DNA of 11,098 nt from positions 409 through 11,506 of the forward strand of contig DFBN01000060.1 in assembly GCA_002366635.1 (NCBI GenBank), given 5' to 3'. This document shows, in pieces, positions 1 to 4,796 of this stretch (the stretch's first letter is position 1; each line of letters begins with the position of its first letter). The notes below the pieces were generated by a model. The model saw nothing but the letters and a program-made list of their open reading frames with translations. It did not search any database and was not told where the DNA came from. A program made the position numbers and the translations under genes. Source of the stretch: Caldifarciminota bacterium UBA3079 (GTDB lineage Bacteria; Hydrothermota; Tepidihabitantia; Tepidihabitantales; Tepidihabitantaceae).

Positions 1-64
1 AAGCCGCCTCCCGCCTGTTTCGGGCTGTTAGCAGTCGGCTTTCAGCTTCCTGGTCCTCGGTCAT
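1..64 (-). CDS. 5' end of a minus-strand gene, unknown product (partial)
   Basis: Reading the minus strand from the ATG at 64 gives an open frame to the window edge, beginning MTEDQEAESRLLTARNRR. An AAGGGG stretch (about 72-77) lies seven to eight bases upstream and could serve as ribosome binding site. Only 21 codons are visible and no family can be named. The segment also contains a CTAACAGCC sequence like one in the spacer near 2225-2234, so it could be non-coding spacer instead. The motif ARNRR resembles one in the small ORF at 1545-1649, which may be chance. Confidence 0.3.
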   Translation of the reverse strand, partial: MTEDQEAESRLLTARNRREAA

Positions 65-121
65 CTGTTTTTCCCCTTATTCAAAGCTATCTTCTCGAAT
101 ATCAAGCACTTCCCCGGATTA

Positions 122-139
122 CCCCCATAGGCCTGGGGG
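122..139. other. GC-rich hairpin in the 65-214 spacer
   Basis: CCCCCA at 122-127 pairs perfectly with TGGGGG at 134-139 around a six-base loop. No T-run follows on either strand, so it does not look like an intrinsic terminator. I see no supported gene in the rest of 65-214. Confidence 0.3.
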
Positions 140-214
140 CTGGTTCCCTCCCATGCCCCTGGGGCGGCGGCTCGGTCCGGGCAAACACCCAGACCACAAC
201 CGATGCTCGCCTGA

Positions 215-427
215 ATCCGACCCGAGATTGTCATTTCGGAGCTGAAAACTGCCTTCACTTGCGATTTCCTACACTTCCGGCTGGAATTGCACTCAAGAAC
301 ACCCGTAAAAGCCAACCCGGAAATCACCGAACTTGACAACCCCAGCCCAGGCGGTATCTTTGTAGAAATGTCCTGGGCAGAACTGAAGATTGACGAGAAA
401 GACGACCAGACGAAGTTGGATGGGTAG
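215..427 (+). pseudogene. start-less coding remnant, unknown family
   Basis: The plus frame ending at the TAG at 425 reads 70 codons with normal protein-like composition. Many codons begin with a purine, and the stretches EIVISELKT and FVEMSWAELKIDEKDDQTKLDG are charged and unbiased. The frame is closed upstream by TGA at 212-214 and has no start near its beginning; the first ATG is at 368. It therefore looks like the 3' part of a decayed gene. The opposite strand is also open here (495 down to 61), and in that frame third codon positions face third codon positions, so strand choice cannot be settled from composition alone. I prefer the plus strand because the antisense reading is Ser-rich, as expected of a shadow frame. 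Confidence 0.3.
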
Positions 428-456
428 GAGTTAGGTAATGTGTCCCCATAACTCCC
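407..456 (+). repeat. 50-bp dispersed repeat, copy 1
   Basis: This segment aligns without gaps to 1622-1671. The first 24 bases (cagacgaagttggatg, then g or t, then gtaggag) match at 23 positions, and the remaining 26 match at 17. The copy includes a TAGGAG that could act as ribosome binding site for the ORF starting at 438. Flanking sequence on either side of the two copies does not align. Confidence 0.6.
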
Positions 457-665
457 CTTTAGATTCTTCGGTTCATTCGTTAGCAGCATTGACACCCGCG
501 CTCCTGTTGTTTATCATAATATGCCATGTACAGGGTTGCATCCGGCCCGTGGCATGGGCCTGTATATCTATTCGCCACTGCCAACATCACACCGGTTGGA
601 CCCGGAAGCAGACAGGCGTCTATCCGGTTATCCCTTTCCCCCGGAACTTCCCTGAACTACTCTGA
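438..665 (+). CDS. possible small lipoprotein, perhaps frameshifted
   Basis: An ATG seven bases after TAGGAG opens a 75-codon frame. Residues 1-14 are polar, 15-31 are strongly hydrophobic (LAALTPALLLFIIICHV), and a lipobox-like VQGC puts a cysteine at residue 34. Beyond this the frame becomes rich in Cys, His and Trp, which is unlike real protein. From about 527 a different plus frame reads CTGLHPARGMGLYIYSP and continues to PFPPELP before a TGA at 653-655, and that frame looks more like normal protein. A frameshift near 520-535 would join the signal peptide to it. No family is recognised. It lies just upstream of the GIY-YIG-like gene. Confidence 0.3.
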   Translation: MCPHNSPLDSSVHSLAALTPALLLFIIICHVQGCIRPVAWACISIRHCQHHTGWTRKQTGVYPVIPFPRNFPELL

Positions 666-695
666 GGAGCTTTTCCTGCAAGAAGGAGGTATGAG

Positions 696-1049
696 ATGCC
701 GTCATTAGGGATGAAAGGGCCGTATAACCTCACACCACAGAAAATAGATGCGGTTATCGTCGGAGTGTTCGCCGGCAACTATGCCATTGGTTACACCAAG
801 GAAAGTGGAGCGTTTGTGGTCCGATACGTGGGCCGGGCCAGGGACCTTAACCGGGAACTGAAAACACTGCCCAGTGACAGCTCCACGAAATTCAAATGGA
901 GCTATGCGCCGTCGGAAAAGGTTGCCTTTGATAAGGAGTGCAAGACCTACCACGATTTCGGCGGAAGCGACAACCTGGAAAACGAGCACCACCCGGCCCG
1001 GCCGGACGGCACAAACTGGAAATGCCCGGTCTGCGACATCTATGATTGA
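696..1049 (+). CDS. small stand-alone GIY-YIG-like protein
   Basis: This 117-residue protein keeps the elements of a GIY-YIG nuclease fold in order. They are a first strand with GNYAIGYT (28-34), the second motif YVG at 44-46 followed by Arg53 in LNREL, an acidic helix AFDKECKTYHDF with Glu81 in the position of the metal-binding glutamate, and Asn96 before HHPARP. The C-terminus ends in CPVC (110-113), a possible half zinc knuckle. The start is firm: AAGGAGGT at 683-690 sits five bases before the ATG, the best ribosome binding site in the window. No partner domain such as UvrC or a homing-endonuclease DNA-binding module is attached. The substrate is unknown. Family membership is inferred from motif order; nuclease activity is not shown. 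Confidence 0.7.
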   Translation: MPSLGMKGPYNLTPQKIDAVIVGVFAGNYAIGYTKESGAFVVRYVGRARDLNRELKTLPSDSSTKFKWSYAPSEKVAFDKECKTYHDFGGSDNLENEHHPARPDGTNWKCPVCDIYD

Positions 1050-1191
1050 GAGAGGTGTCCTTCTGCCTTTTCATATCTGGTTTCCTCTCAACCATAGTCT
1101 ACAAAGTTGTCGACTGAGGTCAACCACATAACCGACTGAATCTGATTGAGTTAGCGCAAAAGGACGGCTACCCCCTCCCCCCTCCCCTAGA
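1050..1191. other. non-coding spacer with imperfect stem and C-rich tract
   Basis: I see no gene here. TTGAGAGAGG over the stop codon (1046-1055) can pair with CCTCTCAA (1084-1091) with a two-base bulge and a long loop, but no T-run follows. At 1171-1187 three C-runs of 5, 6 and 4 are separated by single T residues, giving matching G-runs on the minus strand. Confidence 0.4.
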
Positions 1192-1503
1192 GCCTCTGGC
1201 CCGGCCTTTCCACCGTTCTCTGCCTGGGTCTCTCGCTGGCTCTTTGCTCAGCTCTCTGTCACGGTCTCTGGCTCGTTCTCTGCCGCGACCTCTGCCTCGG
1301 TCTATCACCCGACCTCTGCTTTGGTCTCTGGCCCGGACTCTGCTTTGGACTTTACCTCAATCCCTGCTTCGGTCTCTGGCTCGGACTGTGCCTTGGACTC
1401 TGCCTCGGACTCTCCCAGGGACTCTCCTACGGTCCTTCCCAAGGTCTCTCCCAGCCTCTCTCCCCCGGCCTCTGCTTCGCCCTCTGTTCAGACCTTTCTC
1501 CGC
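1192..1503 (+). repeat. tandem array of 26 degenerate 12-bp units
   Basis: The sequence divides into 26 consecutive 12-base units with no insertion or deletion. The consensus is GWCTCTGCCTCG. Unit position 3 is C and position 6 is T in all 26 units, position 4 is T in 24, and position 12 is G in 23. Positions 2 and 10 vary freely. GTCTCTGGCTCG occurs twice exactly (1264 and 1372), but most units differ, so the array is old or under constraint rather than freshly expanded. The plus strand is mostly pyrimidine. Because units are four codons long and lack stops, most frames stay open across the array. Confidence 0.9.
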
Positions 1504-1642
1504 CGCCATTGACACCAATCCTGCTTTTCTCTATCATCCGGGTAATGACGAAGCAAGAAACACCGGCCCGCCCTGTCTCCAGGCTGATAGCCGTGAGCCG
1601 CAAGCAGTTGGCCGCAAGAAACAGACGAAGTTGGATGTGTAG
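1244..1642 (+). CDS. possible repeat protein with [S/P/T]-[L/F/I/V]-[A/P/L]-[R/W/G] units
   Basis: One plus frame runs through the whole 12-bp array and on to a TAG at 1640. Each unit encodes four residues: Ser/Pro/Thr, then a hydrophobic residue (usually Leu), then Ala/Pro/Leu/Ser, then mostly Arg, Trp or Gly. In this frame the best conserved columns of the array (3, 6, 12, and the always-pyrimidine-or-nearly-so 9) are all second codon positions. This is what protein-level constraint would give. Against it, the only candidate starts are TTG at 1244 or other non-ATG codons with no ribosome binding site, and the frame overlaps the ORF at 1545-1649. The tail after the array ends QTKLDV, matching QTKLDG at the end of the 215-427 remnant because both lie in the 50-bp repeat. 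Treat as tentative. Confidence 0.25.
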   Translation: MLSSLSRSLARSLPRPLPRSITRPLLWSLARTLLWTLPQSLLRSLARTVPWTLPRTLPGTLLRSFPRSLPASLPRPLLRPLFRPFSAAIDTNPAFLYHPGNDEARNTGPPCLQADSREPQAVGRKKQTKLDV

Positions 1643-1649
1643 GAGATGA
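1545..1649 (+). CDS. possible 34-residue leader peptide before the lipoprotein
   Basis: An ATG at 1545 opens a frame beginning MTKQETPARPVSRLIAVS and ending in ARNRRSWMCRR. The TGA at 1647-1649 overlaps the ATG at 1646 of the next gene (ATGA), and the codons just before it contain AGGAG. This is the usual geometry of translational coupling. The peptide is basic, with no domain I recognise. No ribosome binding site stands before its own ATG. The same frame in repeat copy 1 also ends RRSWMGRS, but there the upstream part differs. Confidence 0.3.
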   Translation: MTKQETPARPVSRLIAVSRKQLAARNRRSWMCRR

Positions 1650-1671
1650 GCAGCGTGTGCCCGAAACTCCC
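1622..1671 (+). repeat. 50-bp dispersed repeat, copy 2
   Basis: Gapless partner of 407-456, identical at 40 of 50 positions. It carries TAGGAG immediately before the lipoprotein gene and extends into that gene's first codons. In copy 1 the frame corresponding to this lipoprotein is closed by a stop, so the shared sequence is not simply a conserved N-terminus. Confidence 0.6.
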
Positions 1672-2140
1672 AGCATTGCTGACGACCGCTGTCCTGCTCG
1701 CAGGCTGCGGCTGGCCTCCGTGGCCTCCGACCGAAGTTCCCATCAGTGAATTGCTGGACGCGCCCGAGATGCTCGCGCTTGACAACCGGATATTCACGCT
1801 CTACGCCTGCCCGAACCGTGACTTCCAGCCGCACTGCCCACCTGACGGCTATCCGATGTCCGTTTATGTCCAGGTGTATTCAGACGACAGCCTGCCCTGC
1901 CCGCAGGACCTGGACGCGGACAAGGTCTGGGTCATCAGACGCTCGGCCCGCAAGGTCTGGGAGGCTGACCTGCGCGATGTCACTGGCTGGAATCCGTTCG
2001 GTTTTCTGCGCAAGGTTGCTTCGGGCGGCCCAAAGTGGGACCCGGGCCTGAAGGTGGACGTCATAGTTCGCCTGTGCTGGAGCGACGGCAGCGCCTGGCT
2101 GATTCGCGCTGCCGACGTCGAGATCAGCCAAACCTGGTAG
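1646..2140 (+). CDS. orphan lipoprotein, exported
   Basis: The 164-residue product starts with a lipoprotein signal peptide. A short basic n-region and a hydrophobic core (LPALLTTAVLLAG) lead to lipobox LAGC with the lipidated cysteine at residue 21. A Pro/Trp-rich linker (GWPPWPP) follows. The mature part, about 144 residues, alternates polar and hydrophobic residues in a way that suggests beta strands and contains four further cysteines. I do not recognise the family. The ATG at 1646 abuts AGGAG with no spacing; a GTG at 1655 in the same frame has a nine-base gap and still keeps the full signal peptide, so 1655 may be the true start. The gene converges on the rdgB operon. Confidence 0.7.
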   Translation: MSSVCPKLPALLTTAVLLAGCGWPPWPPTEVPISELLDAPEMLALDNRIFTLYACPNRDFQPHCPPDGYPMSVYVQVYSDDSLPCPQDLDADKVWVIRRSARKVWEADLRDVTGWNPFGFLRKVASGGPKWDPGLKVDVIVRLCWSDGSAWLIRAADVEISQTW

Positions 2141-2289
2141 AGGAAATCAGGAAGGCTGATTAGGGGAACATAATACCAAATAGCTGACCGCAATCCGCCT
2201 ACCGCTGACGGCCAACGGCTGACAGTTAACAGCCACAAAGCAATGACCCGCGAATCGTCGGACGACTTAAGGAAATTGCGAATTAAGAA
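2141..2289. other. spacer with GCTGAC motifs and a small hairpin
   Basis: No gene is visible between the lipoprotein and the rdgB terminator. GCTGAC occurs at 2183, 2204 and 2218. GGCTG at 2217-2221 can pair with CAGCC at 2230-2234 around an eight-base loop. A similar CTAACAGCC-containing stretch lies on the minus strand at about 22-40. No T-run follows the hairpin, so I do not call it a terminator. Confidence 0.4.
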
Positions 2290-2316
2290 GCGGAAAAGCG
2301 GCAACTCTGTTGCCGC
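2290..2316 (-). terminator. intrinsic terminator of the minus-strand operon
   Basis: GCGGCAAC (2298-2305) and GTTGCCGC (2309-2316) form a perfect eight-pair, GC-rich stem with a three-base loop. On the minus strand the stem is followed directly by TTTT and then a pyrimidine-rich stretch. It begins eight bases after the stop codon of rdgB. On the plus strand no T-run follows, so it serves the minus strand only. Confidence 0.85.
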
Positions 2317-2324
2317 ACTCCAAG

Positions 2325-2936
2325 TTATCTGTGTTTATCGGGCTTGCGCACCCGGGTCTTCAGGTATTCGACAACCTGCTGCATCGCCTTGGCCCGATGG
2401 CTGAACCGGTTCTTTACTTCAAGTCCAAGCTCGGCAAAGGTGCGCGAGTAGCCTTTGGGCACAAATACCGGGTCATACCCGAATCCGGTCGTGCCACGGG
2501 CATGATGTGCAATCCTGCCGTGACATACACCTTCAAAAATCCGCTTGTGTCCGGCCGGGTCGATAAGGCACATAACGCAGCAGAACCGTGCGGTGCGATG
2601 TTCGTCCGGCACTGCAATTATCTTGTCGAGAATCATGCGCGTGCGGTCGTTGTCCGTAGCATTGGGGCCGCAAAGTCGGGCCGAGTGAATTCCGGGTTCG
2701 CCTCCCAGTGCATCGATTTCCAGACCGGAATCGTCGGCCAATGTCCACATCTTCCAAACCTTGGCTGCTGCTTCTGCTTTCTTGCGGGCGTTTTCCTCAA
2801 AGGTCTTGCCGTCTTCAACTATCTCGATGTCCTGCCCGATAGCTGACATATCAACTACTCGCCATCCGGTACCATCAAGAAGGTGCTCCATCTCGGCTGT
2901 CTTGCCGCGATTCCTCGTAGCAACCAGAAGCTTCAC
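2325..2936 (-). CDS. rdgB: XTP/dITP pyrophosphatase (Ham1/RdgB family)
   Basis: Hydrolyses non-canonical purine nucleoside triphosphates (XTP, ITP, dITP) to monophosphate and pyrophosphate in the cytoplasm, keeping deaminated bases out of DNA and RNA. The 203-residue protein has the family motifs in order: ATRNRGK at 6-12 (triphosphate contact), TFEEN at 46-50, DDSG at 68-71 (Asp69 aligns with the catalytic base), TTGFGYDPVF at 149-158, and SHRAKA at 179-184. Length is typical. The start is GTG and overlaps the stop of the upstream gene as GTGA, with AAGG five bases before it, so translation is probably coupled. It is the last gene of a three-gene operon and is followed by a strong terminator. 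Confidence 0.95.
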   Translation of the reverse strand: MKLLVATRNRGKTAEMEHLLDGTGWRVVDMSAIGQDIEIVEDGKTFEENARKKAEAAAKVWKMWTLADDSGLEIDALGGEPGIHSARLCGPNATDNDRTRMILDKIIAVPDEHRTARFCCVMCLIDPAGHKRIFEGVCHGRIAHHARGTTGFGYDPVFVPKGYSRTFAELGLEVKNRFSHRAKAMQQVVEYLKTRVRKPDKHR

Positions 2937-4003
2937 AGGAACCTTTTTGCTGCCGGCACTCTTCTTGCCTGCTTAAGTAGTTCCTTGATTTCCGCAACCT
3001 TGTCCTGATGCGCAACCAGGACAGCATCCCCGGAACGGACGATAACCAGATCTTTCACACCGAGAACAGCTATGATGCCTTCGTCCGAATCCACAATGCA
3101 GTTCTTCGCATCCTTTGTAAGACACAAGCCTTTCAGAACATTGCTGTTCTTATCATGCCGGCTGTGACGCGCAAGCGCCAGCCACGAGCCGACATCGTCC
3201 CAGTCAAAAGTTGCGCGCACCGCAGCGATATTCTCTGCTTTCTCCATTACAGCATAATCAATTGATATGACCGGCGCATGTTCATACATCGCTTTCAGGA
3301 CAGAATCCTCATGCCGCGTGCCCACGGCCTTCTTGAATCGTAGGAGCATACGATGAAAACCGGGCATGAATTTGCCGAAGCCTTCGAGTATGGTATCGAC
3401 GCGCCATACGAACATCCCGCTGTTCCAGAGGTAATTGCCGGCTTTCAGGTATCGTCTGGCCTTTGCCAGATTCGGCTTTTCATGAAATCCCAGAACCTGA
3501 TGCGCGGTCAGTCTGCCCCGACCCGCAATTTTCTCGCCGGTCTGGATATATCCATATCCCGTATCAGGCCTGGAAGGCGGAATTCCAAATGTTACGAGCA
3601 ATCCTTTCTGTGCCAGTCGTGCAGCAAGCCTGACCGAACTCAGGAATTCTCTGCGCCGTTCAATCAGGTGGTCGGCCGGCAGCACAACCATCGTAGCGTC
3701 CGGTTCAATTGCGGCCAGATAAGCTGCGGCATAACCGATTGCCGGTCCTGTATTGCGGCCCTGGGGTTCAAACAAGAACTTACCCACTTTCCCTGACCGG
3801 TCCCGGATTACATTCGCAAACTCGGCCGGGGCCACAAATACTTTCCGCTTCGCAGGACAGAGTGAATCTATCCGTTCGCTCGTCCGCCGGGTCAGGGATT
3901 CATCGCCGAACAACTTTATGAACTGCTTTGGCATACCGCGCCGGCTCCTGGGCCAGAATCGCTCGCCCCGACCGCCGCACAGAATCACAGCATACAGTTT
4001 CAT
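2933..4003 (-). CDS. manC: mannose-1-phosphate guanylyltransferase
   Basis: Makes GDP-mannose from mannose 1-phosphate and GTP, supplying mannose-derived residues for glycans. The 356-residue protein has the nucleotidyltransferase signature GGRGERFWPRSRRGMPKQF at 10-28, EPQGRNTGPAI at 79-89, LPADH at 108-112 (metal-binding Asp111), TGYGYI at 148-153, FHEKP at 173-177, YLWNSGMF at 191-198, SIDYAVMEK at 247-255 and DWDDVGSW at 267-274. Length matches the single-function form, without the C-terminal phosphomannose isomerase domain of bifunctional ManC/AlgA. The ATG overlaps the preceding stop (ATGA), and a GGAGG inside the end of the upstream gene acts as ribosome binding site. No glycosyltransferases are nearby. 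Confidence 0.92.
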   Translation of the reverse strand: MKLYAVILCGGRGERFWPRSRRGMPKQFIKLFGDESLTRRTSERIDSLCPAKRKVFVAPAEFANVIRDRSGKVGKFLFEPQGRNTGPAIGYAAAYLAAIEPDATMVVLPADHLIERRREFLSSVRLAARLAQKGLLVTFGIPPSRPDTGYGYIQTGEKIAGRGRLTAHQVLGFHEKPNLAKARRYLKAGNYLWNSGMFVWRVDTILEGFGKFMPGFHRMLLRFKKAVGTRHEDSVLKAMYEHAPVISIDYAVMEKAENIAAVRATFDWDDVGSWLALARHSRHDKNSNVLKGLCLTKDAKNCIVDSDEGIIAVLGVKDLVIVRSGDAVLVAHQDKVAEIKELLKQARRVPAAKRFL

Positions 4004-4698
4004 TCCACCTCCTGAAATTTTACACTGCGCAGAAAGGCGCTTACCAGCATACTCCCAACATGGGTTCTTATCACGACCGGGACCCGGTTCGTTTCTTTTG
4101 AGAAGTAAACTGTTCCGAACGGTGTGCCCGCACTCGGAACTACCTCCAGACAGTCGAACTTGCCGGCCATGGTCTGCACCTTTGTCAGCCTGGTTCCTAT
4201 CACCCTGACAAGGTAATTGTGCCGGTCTATATGTGAGTCAACTGTGATAGTGTCGCCCAAATCAATATGCACCTTACGGAAATAATACCACAATGTCAAA
4301 AGGTCACGCGCAGAATCTGGCAGCGGGTATATTGTGCTATCTGAGTAGAGAACACGGTCGGTATTGTAATCATAATTGGCTACCCATTCACACCGGTACC
4401 GGCTTTCCCGTGTGCGCTTGTAAGACCTCATCGTAACCATATCCCTGATTCGGCACCATGTTTCCAGTTCATACTTTGCCTTAAACAGGAAACCAAACGA
4501 CGGATTCGATTCCAGCTCGGCACGGAAATGGTAGCAGCTTTCACCTTGGATCGTATCCGGGACGAGTGTAACCAGTGCAAGGTCTCCAAGCTTGAAAGGG
4601 CCATACCGCAAGTCGTATTCCAGCCGTTCATCCGGGACAAAAGCGGACAGCAACGCAAGAATAAGCGCCAACACGAATGAATCATAGAAACCAACCAA
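4000..4698 (-). CDS. exported DUF3108-like protein
   Basis: The 232-residue product begins with a hydrophobic segment (about residues 8-20, FVLALILALLSAF) that looks like a signal peptide. The mature part, starting LEYDLRYGPFKLGDLAL, reads as long beta strands, with the pattern of DUF3108 proteins: an early G.F.lGdl stretch, a middle region ending in DLLTLWYYFRK, and a late VYFSKETNRVPVVI strand. Such proteins are periplasmic and of unknown role. The N-terminus is uncertain: I use TTG at 4698, but no ribosome binding site precedes it, and GTG at 4674 would also keep most of the hydrophobic core. It is the first gene of the manC-rdgB operon, overlapping manC by four bases. Confidence 0.75.
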   Translation of the reverse strand: MVGFYDSFVLALILALLSAFVPDERLEYDLRYGPFKLGDLALVTLVPDTIQGESCYHFRAELESNPSFGFLFKAKYELETWCRIRDMVTMRSYKRTRESRYRCEWVANYDYNTDRVLYSDSTIYPLPDSARDLLTLWYYFRKVHIDLGDTITVDSHIDRHNYLVRVIGTRLTKVQTMAGKFDCLEVVPSAGTPFGTVYFSKETNRVPVVIRTHVGSMLVSAFLRSVKFQEVE

Positions 4699-4740
4699 AT
4701 CAAGTCAAGCAGACTTCTATTTGGAGATTACCGATTATTG

Positions 4741-4771
4741 TTGACAATTCTGTATAGTTTGGCATCCTAAT
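4741..4771 (+). promoter_or_regulatory. possible sigma70-type promoter for the PLP enzyme gene
   Basis: A perfect TTGACA lies at 4741-4746. The best downstream -10 candidate is CCTAAT at 4766-4771, matching four of six consensus bases at a long 19-bp spacing. A TATAGT at 4753-4758 is too close to pair with it. It lies in the divergent intergenic region, about 25 bases before the gene start. No riboswitch-like structure was seen. Confidence 0.35.
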
Positions 4772-4779
4772 TCTCTTAA
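4751..4779 (-). promoter_or_regulatory. possible promoter for the DUF3108-manC-rdgB operon
   Basis: On the minus strand, TTAAGA (4779 down to 4774) and TATACA (4756 down to 4751) are separated by 17 bases. They overlap the plus-strand promoter candidate. If both are used, the two divergent transcripts would compete for the same DNA. Each hexamer is an imperfect match, so this is tentative. Confidence 0.3.
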
Positions 4780-4796
4780 AACTGAAGGGAGCTGAT

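Noticed and set aside
61..495. 144-codon open frame on the minus strand whose TGA overlaps the ATG of the edge gene
   Set aside because: Wobble positions coincide with those of the more natural plus frame at 215-427, the product is Ser-rich like an antisense shadow, and it starts at a GTG inside the plus-strand signal-peptide ORF. It remains a weak alternative.
1192..1503. CRISPR array
   Set aside because: The units are 12 bp and directly abutting, with no conserved repeat plus unique spacer pattern and no cas genes.
1321..1512. Ser/Asp-rich repeat protein in a second plus frame of the array
   Set aside because: In this frame the invariant columns would be third codon positions, which is the opposite of protein-level constraint; it also ends right after the array.
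1427..1834. Minus-strand ORF running from the array into the lipoprotein gene
   Set aside because: It is antisense to the clear lipoprotein and is stopped within the array; it looks like a shadow.
2217..2234. Terminator for the orphan lipoprotein gene
   Set aside because: The stem is only five pairs with an eight-base loop and no T-run follows.
2310..2846. 178-codon plus-strand ORF
   Set aside because: It lies antisense to rdgB, which has all family motifs.
4699..4796. SAM or other riboswitch upstream of the sulfur amino acid enzyme
   Set aside because: The spacer is only 98 bases, shared by two divergent promoters, and shows no matching stems or conserved core.
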